Positions 7,508-16,170 of a DNA stretch of 33,989 nucleotides are shown in pieces (the stretch's first letter is position 1; each line of letters begins with the position of its first letter). This stretch comes from Stenotrophomonas sp. PS02289 (lineage in GTDB: Bacteria > Pseudomonadota > Gammaproteobacteria > Xanthomonadales > Xanthomonadaceae). The notes under the pieces were generated by a model, which saw only the letters and a list, made by a program, of their open reading frames with translations, was not told the DNA's origin and searched no databases. The stretch is from positions 1 to 33,989 of the forward strand of contig NZ_JASCOZ010000034.1 of the NCBI RefSeq assembly GCF_029960115.1, given 5' to 3'. Made by a program: the position numbers and the translations under genes.

Positions 7508-8800
7508 TCACCACTGCAGCCACACGGTCAACGCGTGCAGCGCCAGACCGATCAGGCCCCCCACCAGCGTGCCGTTGAAGCGGATGAACTGCAGGTCGCG
7601 GCCGACGCTCAGCTCCAGCTGTTCCACCAGGTGACGCTCGTCCCAGCCCTTCACGGTCTGCGCGATATGGGTGGTGACGCCTTCGCGCAGGCGGCTGGTG
7701 AGCCGTTCGGCACCGTCCATCAGATGCTGGTTCAACGCCTCCCGCAGTGATGGGTCGTTCTGCAGCGCCTCGCCAACCCCGCTGAGGCTGCGACGCAGGT
7801 GGCCGGCCAGCGCCGAGTCTTCGCTGGAAAGATCCGCGCGCAGCGCCGCATGGATGCGGGCCCAGAGGCCCTGGACGTACTCCTGCACGGCCGGGTGATC
7901 GATCACCCGCTGCTTGATCTGCTCGATCTGTGCGGCCAGTTCCGGGTCTTCGCGCAGGCGGCGGATGTAGTCGGCCAGCCAGGTCTCATAGTCGCGGCGC
8001 AGCGGGTGATCGGATTCGGCCAGGATCTGCTGCAGCTCACCCAGAATCGCATGCGCCAGACGCGCGGCAAGGCTGTCGCCGATCTCGTCGATCGGTTTGA
8101 CCCAGTTCACCGTGCTGGCCAGTTTCGGCCATTCGCGCTGGATGTAACGGACGATCAGTTCGGACGCGCGTTCCTTCACCGCCGGCTTGTCCAGCCATTC
8201 GCTGATCCGGGTCAGGCCCTCGTCGAGCACCCGCTGATGGCGGTTGTCGGCGGTCAGCAGACCCAGCAGCTCTCCTGCGGTGGCAGCCGCGTTCCACTGG
8301 CGCAGCTGCTGGATCACGAAGCCCTGGATACTGCGGCGGACGGCGGCTTCATCGAGGAAGTCCAGCGCCTGCAAGGCCCAGCCACGCGCCATGTCGGCCA
8401 GCATCCGCGACCGCGCCGGGTCGGCCAGCCAACTGCCCAGCCGGCTGGCGGGGTCGAACACCTGCAACCGGGCCAGCAGCGCCTGCGGTTCCAGGAACTG
8501 ATCGCGCACGAACACCGCCAGACTGTCGGCGATGCGGTCTTTGCTGTGCGGAATGATCGCCGTATGCGGAATGGGCAGTCCCAACGGCCGGCGGAACAGC
8601 GCCACCACCGCAAACCAGTCGGCCAGCGCGCCGACCGCGGCGGCCTCGCAGAAGGCCGAGACCCAGGCCCAGATGCCGCGCTCGCCGTTGAGGTGGCTGA
8701 TGACGAAGCCGGCCAGCATGGCCAGCAGCATCAGCAGCGCGATGGCCTTGAGGCGGCGCAGCTGGGCGCGGCGCGGGTCGGGCGGAGAGATGGAATTCAT
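7508..8800 (-). CDS. DUF445 family inner-membrane protein (YjiN-like)
   Basis: A 430-residue protein of the DUF445 family. Two membrane helices near the N terminus (about 16-33 and 40-65) enclose the conserved ISHLNGERGIWAWVSAFCEAAAVGALADWFAVVALF region family, followed by a long helical, mostly soluble central part and a final helix at about 408-428. The E. coli relative is YjiN; function is unknown and the helical middle suggests a coiled periplasmic or cytoplasmic arm. It is transcribed leftward, separated by 67 bases from the ParB-like gene upstream and 92 bases from DUF4124 downstream. No clear Shine-Dalgarno precedes the ATG at 8800, but the family alignment as remembered begins near this residue. 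Confidence 0.85.
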   Translation of the reverse strand: MNSISPPDPRRAQLRRLKAIALLMLLAMLAGFVISHLNGERGIWAWVSAFCEAAAVGALADWFAVVALFRRPLGLPIPHTAIIPHSKDRIADSLAVFVRDQFLEPQALLARLQVFDPASRLGSWLADPARSRMLADMARGWALQALDFLDEAAVRRSIQGFVIQQLRQWNAAATAGELLGLLTADNRHQRVLDEGLTRISEWLDKPAVKERASELIVRYIQREWPKLASTVNWVKPIDEIGDSLAARLAHAILGELQQILAESDHPLRRDYETWLADYIRRLREDPELAAQIEQIKQRVIDHPAVQEYVQGLWARIHAALRADLSSEDSALAGHLRRSLSGVGEALQNDPSLREALNQHLMDGAERLTSRLREGVTTHIAQTVKGWDERHLVEQLELSVGRDLQFIRFNGTLVGGLIGLALHALTVWLQW

Positions 8801-8848
8801 GCGGCCAGTCTATCGGCCATCACATGATCGCGGTCTGCACGGGGTTGA

Positions 8849-8867
8849 GGACGGGCGTCGCCGTCCT
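8849..8867 (-). terminator. Hairpin after the ParB-like gene
   Basis: Directly behind the TAA of the ParB-like gene the minus strand reads AGGACGG, a six-base loop and CCGTCCT (8867-8848 counting the outermost pair). There is no T tract, so it may be a weak or Rho-assisted terminator or only protect the 3' end. Confidence 0.35.
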
Positions 8868-9737
8868 TTACGCGTTGGCCGCGCGCAGCTCGGCCAGCTG
8901 CTTGCGCAATGCGTCGTTTTCCAGCGTCAACGCGATCACCCGCTGGCGCAGTTCGGCCGGGCCTTCGCCCAAGGCTTCCAGCGCCTGCGCGATCTCCGCT
9001 TCACGGCTGGGATCGGCTTCAAAGTCGGCTTCGTCGGTGGCCAGCACTTCCTGCACGGGCTTGCGCGGCTTGCGCTTGGACTCGCGCACGCGCTTGGCGG
9101 CCTGCTTCAGCTCGTCCTTGCCGGCGGCGGCGGCGGCGCGCTGTTCTTCTTCCGGCAGGTCGGCCACGGCGGCGGCGGCGCTGATCGAGATCACCCCGGT
9201 CTTCACCGCTTCCACCAGCTCCGGCGCGGCCTGCTTGTGGATGCGCTCGATCATTCCCACCTGGCTGCTGCTCAGACGCGCTTCGCGGGCCATGTCGGCG
9301 CGGCTGACCTTGGGGGCCGGTGCCCACGGCGGGCTGTCTTCGTCACCGGCAGGCGCTGCCTCGGCGATCTCCCCGTCGCTTTCCTGCTGCAGCAGGGCCT
9401 GCTCGGCGCGATGGCGCTCGGCCAGGATGTCGCGCTTGCGCAGGGCCAGCACGCCGCGCTGGAAGTCGGACACGCTGCGCCGGCCCAGGTGCTGCTCGAT
9501 CATCCACAGATGCACGTCGTCCATCGACTTGAAACGGGTGTTCTGCACGGTCTGGAAGGGCAGGCCATGCTTCTGGCAGATGCCAAAGCGGTTGTGGCCA
9601 TCCACCAGCACGTCGTTCCACAGCACCAGCGCGTCGCGGCAGCCTTCGGCCAGGATGCTGCGTTCGAGCGCCTCATGCTCATCCGCGGTCAGCGGGTCGA
9701 TGTAGGCCTTGAGTTCTTCTTTGACGACGATTTCCAT
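8868..9737 (-). CDS. Orphan ParB-like DNA-binding protein
   Basis: A 289-residue protein with a ParB/sulfiredoxin-type N-terminal domain (about 1-110, with VLVDGHNRFGICQKHGLPF around 43-61), a predicted helix-turn-helix in the middle (about 143-180, SRADMAREARLSSSQVGMIERI) and a charged coiled-coil tail ending in ALTLENDALRKQLAELRAA. There is no ParA partner, and no parS-like or origin genes, nearby. The 43-base gap to the transaminase stop allows co-transcription with it. The GxxRxxA-type CTP-binding box of true ParB is replaced by DGHNRF, as in other orphan or plasmid-derived ParB relatives. Possible roles are transcription control or nucleoid organisation; none can be shown from sequence. 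Xanthomonad homologues are often labelled plasmid partition-related. Confidence 0.75.
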   Translation of the reverse strand: MEIVVKEELKAYIDPLTADEHEALERSILAEGCRDALVLWNDVLVDGHNRFGICQKHGLPFQTVQNTRFKSMDDVHLWMIEQHLGRRSVSDFQRGVLALRKRDILAERHRAEQALLQQESDGEIAEAAPAGDEDSPPWAPAPKVSRADMAREARLSSSQVGMIERIHKQAAPELVEAVKTGVISISAAAAVADLPEEEQRAAAAAGKDELKQAAKRVRESKRKPRKPVQEVLATDEADFEADPSREAEIAQALEALGEGPAELRQRVIALTLENDALRKQLAELRAANA

Positions 9738-9780
9738 GCAATCCGGTACGCAGGCGGGACGTGACCGACCATTGTACCGG

Positions 9781-11136
9781 TCACCCCGTGGCCCGGATCA
9801 TCTCGCCCAGCACGTCCACGATCCGGTCGATCTGGTCGGTGTCGATGATCAGCGGCGGCGACAACGCGATCACATCGCCGGTGCAGCGCACCAGCAGCTG
9901 GCCGTCGCGGAAGCAGCGCTCGAACACCTCATACCCGCGGCTGCCGGGGGCCTCCTTGCGCGCGGCCAGTTCCACCGCGCCGATCAGCCCGAAGTTGCGG
10001 ATGTCCACCACATTGGGCAGCCCGCGCAGGCTGTGCAGACGGGTCTGCCAGTACTCGCCGAGTTCGATGGCGCGGTCAAACAGACCCTCGGCCGCATAGG
10101 TATCCAGCGCCGCCATTGCCGCCGCGCAGGCCAGCGGATGGGCCGAATAGGTATACCCATGGAACAGCTCGATGGCCCCGGGCGGCCCCTGCATGTACGC
10201 GCTGTGGAGGGCGTCGGAGACCAGCACCGCGCCCATCGGTACCGCCCCGTTGGTCAGGCCCTTGGCCATCGTCAGCAGGTCCGGGGTGACCCCGAAGCGC
10301 TGTGCGGCAAAGGCATTGCCGACGCGGCCAAAGCCGGTGATGACCTCATCGAACACCAACAGGATCCCGTGCTGGTCGCAGATCTCGCGCAGTCGCTGCA
10401 GGTAGCCCGGGGCAGGCAGGATGACCCCGGCCGAGCCGGCGATGGGCTCCACGAACACCGCCGCGATGGTGGAGGCGTCATGCAGCGCGATCAGCCGTTC
10501 CAGATCCTCGGCCAGCTCGGCACCGTGGCGGGGCAGGCCGGGGCTGAACGCGTTGCGTGAGAGGTCCAATGTGTGGCGCAGGAAGTCAGCGCCAGGCAGC
10601 AGCGGACCAAACGCCTTGCGGTTGTTGGGTAAGCCGCCGATCGACAGGCCGCCAAAGCCGACGCCGTGATACGCCTTTTCGCGGCCGATGAAGCGGGTGC
10701 GCTGCCCCTCGCCGCGCAGGCGGTGGTAGCCCAGCACGATCTTCATCGCCGTATCCACGGCCTCGGAGCCGGAATTGGTGAAGAACGCATGGTTGAGGGA
10801 GGCCGGGGCCAGTGCCGCGAGCCGCTGCGCCAGCACGAACGGCAGCGGTGTCCCCATCTGGAACGGGGGCGCGAAGTCCAGCTGCGCCGCCTGCTCCTGG
10901 ATGGCCTGGACGATGCGCGGGCGGGCGTGCCCGGCATTGCAGCACCACAGCCCGGCAGCACCGTCCAGGATCGGGCGGTCGTCGACGTCGTGGTAGTACA
11001 TGCCCTCGGCGCGGACCAGCAGGCGCGGCGCGGCCTTGAACTGACGATTGGCGCTGAACGGCATCCAGAACGCCTCCAGCGACTCGGGGCGTTGCCGGGA
11101 CAGCGTGGACAGCGGCGGGGTCTGCGCGGACGCCAT
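9781..11136 (-). CDS. bauA: Class III omega-amino acid (beta-alanine):pyruvate transaminase
   Basis: A 451-residue fold-type I PLP aminotransferase. It shows WMPFSANR (24-31), NSGSEAVD (121-128) for the cofactor phosphate, VFDEVITGFGR (261-271, D263 for the pyridine nitrogen) and the PLP lysine K292 in MAKGLTNGAVPMG. These stretches match BauA-type beta-alanine:pyruvate transaminases more closely than the putrescine-specific SpuC as I remember both. Next to puuC, divergently transcribed across 110 bases, it may transfer the amino group of putrescine or a downstream omega-amino acid to pyruvate, giving PuuC its aldehyde. The symbol is by family; substrate is uncertain. A CCGGAG seven bases before the ATG supports the start. 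Confidence 0.85.
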   Translation of the reverse strand: MASAQTPPLSTLSRQRPESLEAFWMPFSANRQFKAAPRLLVRAEGMYYHDVDDRPILDGAAGLWCCNAGHARPRIVQAIQEQAAQLDFAPPFQMGTPLPFVLAQRLAALAPASLNHAFFTNSGSEAVDTAMKIVLGYHRLRGEGQRTRFIGREKAYHGVGFGGLSIGGLPNNRKAFGPLLPGADFLRHTLDLSRNAFSPGLPRHGAELAEDLERLIALHDASTIAAVFVEPIAGSAGVILPAPGYLQRLREICDQHGILLVFDEVITGFGRVGNAFAAQRFGVTPDLLTMAKGLTNGAVPMGAVLVSDALHSAYMQGPPGAIELFHGYTYSAHPLACAAAMAALDTYAAEGLFDRAIELGEYWQTRLHSLRGLPNVVDIRNFGLIGAVELAARKEAPGSRGYEVFERCFRDGQLLVRCTGDVIALSPPLIIDTDQIDRIVDVLGEMIRATG

Positions 11137-11193
11137 CGGTCACTCCGGAGTTGAGCGGGTGTTCACGACTCTATCGCAGGTGCATCACGGCGG

Positions 11194-11215
11194 ACCGTGA
11201 CGGCCACGGTATAAC
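11194..11215 (+). promoter_or_regulatory. Inverted repeat abutting a putative puuC -10 element
   Basis: ACCGTG (11194-11199), five bases, CACGGT (11205-11210) form a perfect inverted repeat whose last base is the first base of TATAAC (11210-11215), a 5/6 match to the -10 consensus. It stands 31 bases before puuC in the divergent bauA-puuC spacer. Similar but imperfect ACGGTGACGG occurs at 19490-19499 in the puuB-puuA spacer. Operator function is inference. Confidence 0.45.
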
Positions 11216-11246
11216 GTAAACCCTGCTTGCCCGGGCCGGAGGGCCG

Positions 11247-12764
11247 ATGACTACCGTGCATGACAGCGCCGCGCGCACCCTTGCGCAGTGGCAGCAGCAG
11301 GCTGACCTCCTGCGTCCGCAGGGCCAGGCCTTCATCGACGGACGCTTCGTTGACGCGGCTGACGGCGCGCGCTTCGACTGCATCAGTCCCATTGACGGTC
11401 GGGTGCTGACCCAGGTGGCTGACTGTGGTGCCGCCGACGTCGACCGCGCGGTGACGGCGGCACGCCGCAGCTTCGAGGCCGGGAACTGGTCACGTGCGGC
11501 ACCGGCGCAGCGCAAACGGGTACTGCTGCGGCTGGCGGACCTGGTGGAGCAGCATGCCGACGAACTGGCGCTGCTGGAGACCCTGGACATGGGCAAGCCG
11601 GTGCGCGACGCCCGCGACGACGACCTGCCCGGGGCGGTGCGCTGCCTGCGCTGGACCGCCGAAGCGGTGGACAAGCTGTATGGCGAAATCGCGCCCACCG
11701 GGGTGGACACGCTGGGGCTGATCACGCGCGAGCCGGTCGGCGTGGTGGCGGCCATCGTGCCGTGGAATTTCCCCCTGTTGATGGCGACGTGGAAGATCGC
11801 GCCGGCGCTGGCGGCCGGCAATTCGGTGATCCTCAAGCCGTCCGAGCGCTCCCCCCTGAGTGCGGTGCGCCTGGCCGCGCTGGCCGCCGAAGCCGGCATT
11901 CCCGACGGCGTGTTCAATGTGTTGCCCGGGCACGGTCAGCGCACCGGCGAGCCGCTGGCGCTGCACATGGACGTGGATGCGCTGGCGTTCACCGGCTCCA
12001 CGGCGGTCGGGCACACCCTGCTGCAGTGCGCCGGACGTTCCAACCTCAAGCGGGTGTGGCTGGAGTGCGGGGGCAAAAGCCCGAATCTCGTGTTTGCCGA
12101 TGCACCGGATCTGGATGCCGCCGCCAAGGCCGCTGCCACCGGCATCTTCTACAACCAGGGCGAGGTCTGTACCGCCGCATCGCGCTTGCTGGTGCACCGA
12201 TCCATCCAGGCCGAGTTCGTGCACCGGGTGCTGGCGCACGCCCAGCACATGCAGCCCGGCCACCCGCTCGACCCGCAGGCCCCGATGGGCGCGCTGGTCG
12301 ATGCCGCGCACGCCGGGCGGGTGCTGGACTACATCGCGCGCGGACAAGCCGAGGGCGCGCGTGTGCTGCTGGGCGGCAAGCGCGTGGAGGTGGTGGCAGG
12401 AGGAAGCTACGTGCAGCCGACCGTATTCGACGAGGTCGATGCCCGCCACGTCCTGGCCCGCGAGGAGGTGTTTGGCCCCGTGCTGGCGGTGCAGGCGTTC
12501 GAGCGCGAGGAGGAGGCGCTGCGGCTGGCCAACGACTCGGTGTATGGCTTGGCGGCAGGGGTGTGGACGCGCGACCTCGGAAGGGCGCATCGCGTCGCCC
12601 GGCAGCTGCGCGCCGGCAGCGTGTGGGTCAACCAGTGGGACGGAGGCGACATGACCGCGCCGTTTGGCGGCTACAAGCAGTCCGGGATCGGCCGTGACAA
12701 GTCGCTGCATGCGTTCGACAAGTACACCGAGCTGAAGGCGACCTGGATTCATCTGGGGAATTGA
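11247..12764 (+). CDS. puuC: Gamma-glutamyl-gamma-aminobutyraldehyde dehydrogenase
   Basis: A 505-residue NAD(P)-dependent aldehyde dehydrogenase. All catalytic elements are present: N174 in PWNFPLL, the FTGSTAVG nucleotide-binding turn (248-255), the general base E273 in WLECGGKSPN and the nucleophile C308 in GEVCTAASR. The N-terminal extension and the FDCISPIDGRVL start match PuuC/AldH, which oxidises gamma-glutamyl-gamma-aminobutyraldehyde (and related aminoaldehydes) in putrescine breakdown. The pathway assignment is supported by puuA, puuB and potFGHI further on and by the divergent transaminase. GGAGGG lies before the ATG. Broad specificity is common, so 4-aminobutyraldehyde or 3-aminopropionaldehyde are also likely substrates. 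Confidence 0.88.
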   Translation: MTTVHDSAARTLAQWQQQADLLRPQGQAFIDGRFVDAADGARFDCISPIDGRVLTQVADCGAADVDRAVTAARRSFEAGNWSRAAPAQRKRVLLRLADLVEQHADELALLETLDMGKPVRDARDDDLPGAVRCLRWTAEAVDKLYGEIAPTGVDTLGLITREPVGVVAAIVPWNFPLLMATWKIAPALAAGNSVILKPSERSPLSAVRLAALAAEAGIPDGVFNVLPGHGQRTGEPLALHMDVDALAFTGSTAVGHTLLQCAGRSNLKRVWLECGGKSPNLVFADAPDLDAAAKAAATGIFYNQGEVCTAASRLLVHRSIQAEFVHRVLAHAQHMQPGHPLDPQAPMGALVDAAHAGRVLDYIARGQAEGARVLLGGKRVEVVAGGSYVQPTVFDEVDARHVLAREEVFGPVLAVQAFEREEEALRLANDSVYGLAAGVWTRDLGRAHRVARQLRAGSVWVNQWDGGDMTAPFGGYKQSGIGRDKSLHAFDKYTELKATWIHLGN

Positions 12765-12839
12765 TACGTCTGCAACCATCCCCCCGCTGATTGCAGGCCC
12801 CGTGGCAGAATCCGGCAGCTGCCTTCCTGCGTATCCCCG

Positions 12840-14135
12840 ATGTCGACCACCGCCGCTGCAACACCCGTCAATTCGCCCCGCCGTGTGCTGGCCGCCAGCC
12901 TGATCGGCACCACCATCGAGTTCTTCGACTTCTACATCTACGCCACCGCGGCGGTGCTGGTGTTTCCGCACCTGTTCTTTCCACAGAGCAGCGAGGGCGC
13001 TGCGCTGCTGCAGTCGCTGGCGACCTTTGCGGTGGCGTTCATCGCGCGCCCGGTCGGTTCGGCGGTGTTCGGGCATTACGGCGACCGCATCGGCCGCAAG
13101 GCCACCCTGGTGGCCGCGCTGCTGACCATGGGCGTGTCCACCGTGGCCATTGGCCTGCTGCCCACCCACGCCAGCATCGGTCTGGCGGCCCCGGCGCTGC
13201 TGGCGTTGTGCCGGTTCGGCCAGGGTCTGGGCCTGGGCGGCGAGTGGGGTGGGGCGGTGCTGCTGGCGACCGAGAATGCACCGCCGGGCAAGCGCGCCTG
13301 GTACGGCATGTTCCCGCAGCTGGGTGCACCCCTGGGCTTTCTGCTGTCAGCCGGCATATTCCTGCTGCTCGGCCGGCTGATGAGCGACGCGGATTTCCTG
13401 CAGTGGGGCTGGCGCATTCCGTTCCTGGCCAGTTCGCTGCTGGTGGCGGTGGGGCTGTGGGTGCGCCTGAACATCCATGAGACGCCGCAGTTCCAGGCCG
13501 CGCTGGATCGCAACGAGCGCGTGCGCCTGCCGATGTGGACGGTGCTGCGCCACCACCCGCTGACCCTGCTGCTGGGCACGCTGGGGGCGTTTGCGACCTT
13601 CGTGCTGTTTTACCTGATGACCGTGTTCACCCTGGGCTACGGCACCACCGTGCTGCATTACAGCCGTGAGCAGTTCCTGCTGATGCAGATGGTCGGGATA
13701 TTGTTCTTTGCCGCGGGCATTCCGTTGTCGGCGATGTACGGCGACCGCTGGGGCACGCGCCGCACCATGATCGTGGCCAGTGGGCTGATCCTCGGTTTCG
13801 GGGTCGTGTTCGCGCCCTTGTTCCAGGCCGGCAGCCCGTGGATGGTGATCGGCTTCCTGTCGCTGGGCCTGTTCCTGATGGGGCTGACCTATGGCCCCTG
13901 CGGCACCTTCCTGGCGGAAATCTACCCGGTGCAGGTGCGTTACACCGGAGCCTCGCTGTCGTTCAACATCGCCGGCATCCTCGGCGCGGCTCCGGCTCCG
14001 TATGTGGCCACCTGGCTGGCCGAACGCTTCGGCCTGCTGGCAGTGGGCTACTACCTGTGCCTGACCGCGCTGGTCACGTTGTTGGCGCTGCTCGCGATGA
14101 GCCGGCGCGCCGCACTCAGCCGAACAGCCGCTTGA
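12840..14135 (+). CDS. MFS transporter, metabolite:H+ symporter (MHS) family
   Basis: A 431-residue, twelve-helix major facilitator. The opening [23 protein letters not shown] region and the loop motif [13 protein letters not shown] (about 78-90), repeated more weakly as [11 protein letters not shown] (about 300-310), are typical of the MHS branch that includes ShiA, ProP and YhjE. These import small organic acids or betaines with protons. The substrate is unknown; standing 75 bases after puuC on the same strand it could be co-transcribed and bring in a polyamine-derived acid, but this is only context. No Shine-Dalgarno is visible before the ATG. Its last 20 bases overlap the convergent bacteriohemerythrin gene. 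Confidence 0.88.
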   Translation: MSTTAAATPVNSPRRVLAASLIGTTIEFFDFYIYATAAVLVFPHLFFPQSSEGAALLQSLATFAVAFIARPVGSAVFGHYGDRIGRKATLVAALLTMGVSTVAIGLLPTHASIGLAAPALLALCRFGQGLGLGGEWGGAVLLATENAPPGKRAWYGMFPQLGAPLGFLLSAGIFLLLGRLMSDADFLQWGWRIPFLASSLLVAVGLWVRLNIHETPQFQAALDRNERVRLPMWTVLRHHPLTLLLGTLGAFATFVLFYLMTVFTLGYGTTVLHYSREQFLLMQMVGILFFAAGIPLSAMYGDRWGTRRTMIVASGLILGFGVVFAPLFQAGSPWMVIGFLSLGLFLMGLTYGPCGTFLAEIYPVQVRYTGASLSFNIAGILGAAPAPYVATWLAERFGLLAVGYYLCLTALVTLLALLAMSRRAALSRTAA

Positions 14136-14577
14136 CCGTGCGGCTGACCCAGCCGCCCTGTTCGTGTTCGCGTGCGAACTTGTTGAGGTGCGCCTTCACC
14201 GCCGGCGCGTAGGCCTGGTCATCGCCGCGGATGTGATTGAACAGCCAGCGCGAGAGCATGTTGCGCAGCTCATCGGTGACGTCTTCGCCGGCCTGGAAGC
14301 GCATGCGGTACTCGAGCACGCGCTTGCCGAAGATCTCATGCACACGCTTGTGCGCCGCGCAGAACGGATAGCCGGCTTCCTCCATCAGCTCTTCTTCGAA
14401 CGCGAAGTGCGACATGGTGTAGTCGATCAGTTCGTCGATCACTTCAGCCACCGCCAGTCGATGCATGCTGGTCTGCGCCGCGTGCAGATGGTTGAGCATC
14501 TCCACGATCCGCATATGCTGGTGATCGATGACGTCGATCCCTGTGTTGAGATCGTCCTGCCAGACCAGAACTGCCAT
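14116..14577 (-). CDS. Bacteriohemerythrin
   Basis: A 153-residue four-helix oxygen-binding protein with a non-haem di-iron centre. The complete ligand set is visible: H21 (DHQH), H57 and E61 (HFAFEE), H76 and H80 (HKRVH), and H115 and D120 (NHIRGDD). The C-terminal 25 residues are a basic extension. The start is the ATG at 14577, with GGGAG five bases upstream; the open frame upstream to 14667 overlaps the diguanylate cyclase stop and the FNR box and is not coding. Bacteriohemerythrins deliver or buffer oxygen, or sense it. A perfect FNR/Anr box upstream points to induction at low oxygen. Its stop overlaps the end of the MFS gene by 20 bases on the other strand. Confidence 0.93.
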   Translation of the reverse strand: MAVLVWQDDLNTGIDVIDHQHMRIVEMLNHLHAAQTSMHRLAVAEVIDELIDYTMSHFAFEEELMEEAGYPFCAAHKRVHEIFGKRVLEYRMRFQAGEDVTDELRNMLSRWLFNHIRGDDQAYAPAVKAHLNKFAREHEQGGWVSRTVKRLFG

Positions 14578-14609
14578 GTCGCGCTCCCTGTGCGATTGCC
14601 TTTGGGAGC

Positions 14610-14651
14610 ACTCTAGGCAGGGGGCTGGGCCCCCGCGTTGATCTGGATCAA
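14610..14651 (-). promoter_or_regulatory. FNR/Anr-type promoter of the bacteriohemerythrin gene
   Basis: TTGATCCAGATCAA on the minus strand (14651-14638) is a perfect match to the FNR/Anr consensus TTGAT-N4-ATCAA. A -10-like TAGAGT (14615-14610) would start transcription near 14603, which puts the centre of the FNR site at about -41.5, the class II activator position. The site covers the stop codon of the upstream diguanylate cyclase gene. A GC hairpin (GGGGGC-TGG-GCCCCC, 14620-14634) lies between, perhaps ending the upstream transcript. Confidence 0.7.
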
Positions 14652-15988
14652 GGCAGCGCTTCGGCAACCCGGGCGGGGATGGCGCTGGTGCTGCTGCTGA
14701 CCCGGTTGCGGCCGCCGGCCTTGGCCAGATAGAGCTGGCGGTCGGCTTCGGAGATCAGCAGGTGCAGCGAGTCGCGCTGCGGGCTCAGGCAGCACACCCC
14801 GATGCTGACGGTCATGCGCAGGACGGTCGGCCCCAGATGCACCTGCAGCGAGGCGATCCGCTGGCGCAGTATCTCGAAATAGCCGAGCGCCTCGTCTTCT
14901 TCCAGCCCCGGCACCAGCAGGCAGAACTCCTCGCCACCAAAGCGGCCGGTCAGGTCCTGGTCGCGGGCGTGGTCAGCCACGGTGGCAGCCACCGCACGCA
15001 GTGCTTCGTCGCCGGCTTCGTGGCCGTAGGTATCGTTGATGTGCTTGAAGTGGTCGATGTCGATCATCGCCACGGCCACCTTCTCGCCGCTGTGCTGCAG
15101 CGCCGGTAGCTGGCGCTGGCTCTGCTCCAGGAACGAGCGGCGGTTCGGCAGGCCGGTCAGGAAGTCGCGCGTGGCCAGGTCCTGCAGGGTGCCGATCAGC
15201 TCCAGCTGGTCGACGTTCTGCGACACACGGCAGAAGAACTCTTCGCGCGAGAAGGGTTTACGCAGGAAGTCGTTCGCGCCGTTCTTCAGGAAGCGTGGAA
15301 TCAAGGTCTGGTCGGTGTTGCCGGAAATGCCGATCACCGCAACCTTGTCGCGCGAGCGCAGGGTGCGCAGGCGGCGGGTGAATTCCACCCCCTCCATGCC
15401 GGGCATTTCCTGGTCGACCACGGCCAGGCGGATGGCCGGATGGGCTTCAATGGCCTTCAGCCCTTCGGCCCCGTCAGCGGCTTCGTAGACGTCGTGGCCG
15501 TACATGCGCAGCAGCGAGGCGGCGTACATGCGCGCGGACATGGAGTCGTCCACCACCAGTGCGGCAATGCGGCGATTGCGCTCGAGGCGCTGCACCAGCC
15601 ACACCAGGTAGTCGACGCTGCCGGGGGTGTTCTTCAGCACGTAGTCGATGATCTGCTGCTGCAGCACGCGCTTGCGCAGGTCTTCGTCGTAGACACCGCT
15701 GACCACCACGGTGCGCAGGCCACGCGACAGGAAGTACTCCACCACCTGGTCGCGGTCACCGTCGGCCAGGACCAGCCCGGTGAGGACCAGGAACCAGCCG
15801 TCTTCCTCATCCAGCAGGCGACCGGCTTCGGCCAGACTGGTGGCGACGGACACCGGCAGCTCCAGCCGCTGCTCGATGGCTTCCTTCAACATCGTGGTGA
15901 ACGTGCGCGAGTTCTCGACCAGCAGAATGCGCTGGGGGAGTGCATCACCGGGGCTGCTGTCAAAAGCGCCCTGCAACAGTGCCGGCAT
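14648..15988 (-). CDS. Diguanylate cyclase with two receiver domains (REC-REC-GGDEF)
   Basis: A 446-residue cytoplasmic signalling protein, PleD-like in layout. REC1 (about 18-135) has lost its phosphate acceptor: G71 stands where the Asp should be in [11 protein letters not shown] and E25-N26 replace the acidic pair, though K119 remains. REC2 (about 140-262) is intact, with D147/D148, acceptor D192 and K244. The GGDEF domain (about 268-430) carries GGEEF at 351-355, an active variant, and the c-di-GMP inhibitory site R342-x-x-D345, so synthesis of c-di-GMP with feedback inhibition is expected. REC1 probably serves dimer contacts. No kinase lies beside it. The start is ATG 15988; an ATG at 16057 is possible but its 23 extra residues look unlike protein. 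Confidence 0.9.
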   Translation of the reverse strand: MPALLQGAFDSSPGDALPQRILLVENSRTFTTMLKEAIEQRLELPVSVATSLAEAGRLLDEEDGWFLVLTGLVLADGDRDQVVEYFLSRGLRTVVVSGVYDEDLRKRVLQQQIIDYVLKNTPGSVDYLVWLVQRLERNRRIAALVVDDSMSARMYAASLLRMYGHDVYEAADGAEGLKAIEAHPAIRLAVVDQEMPGMEGVEFTRRLRTLRSRDKVAVIGISGNTDQTLIPRFLKNGANDFLRKPFSREEFFCRVSQNVDQLELIGTLQDLATRDFLTGLPNRRSFLEQSQRQLPALQHSGEKVAVAMIDIDHFKHINDTYGHEAGDEALRAVAATVADHARDQDLTGRFGGEEFCLLVPGLEEDEALGYFEILRQRIASLQVHLGPTVLRMTVSIGVCCLSPQRDSLHLLISEADRQLYLAKAGGRNRVSSSTSAIPARVAEALP

Positions 15989-16079
15989 GTTTGGTTCGCT
16001 CGATTCCGGGTGGTTCAGGTTTGGTAGCGGCCAGCCCCCGGGGGACTTTAGGGGCAAATTCTGAATCTGCGCAGGCTTT

Positions 16080-16109
16080 CACATTTCTCACTGACGCTCA
16101 CGAAATGTG
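16080..16109. repeat. Inverted repeat in the cyclase upstream region
   Basis: CACATTTC (16080-16087) and GAAATGTG (16102-16109) are exact reverse complements separated by 14 bases. It lies 92-121 bases ahead of the diguanylate cyclase start and downstream of the 96-residue unknown gene. It may be an operator or an RNA hairpin; nothing identifies a binding protein. No T tract follows. Confidence 0.4.
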
Positions 16110-16147
16110 TCGCGTAGCGCGTAGGGACGGGCCACCTGGCGACCCGC

Positions 16148-16170
16148 AGCCACGCAGGGCGTGGCTCTAC
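16148..16170 (-). repeat. SMAG-type REP palindrome
   Basis: The minus strand reads GTAG (16170-16167), AGCCACGC, loop CCT, GCGTGGCT: a GTAG head followed by a perfect 8-bp stem. This is the build of Stenotrophomonas SMAG (GTAG) REP sequences, and the arm resembles that of the element at 1-20. The TAG of its head is the stop codon of the upstream gene. Confidence 0.75.

Noticed and set aside
16118..16147. Second REP element in tandem with the one at 16148
   Set aside because: A GTAG is present, but the following sequence pairs only over GCCA/TGGC.
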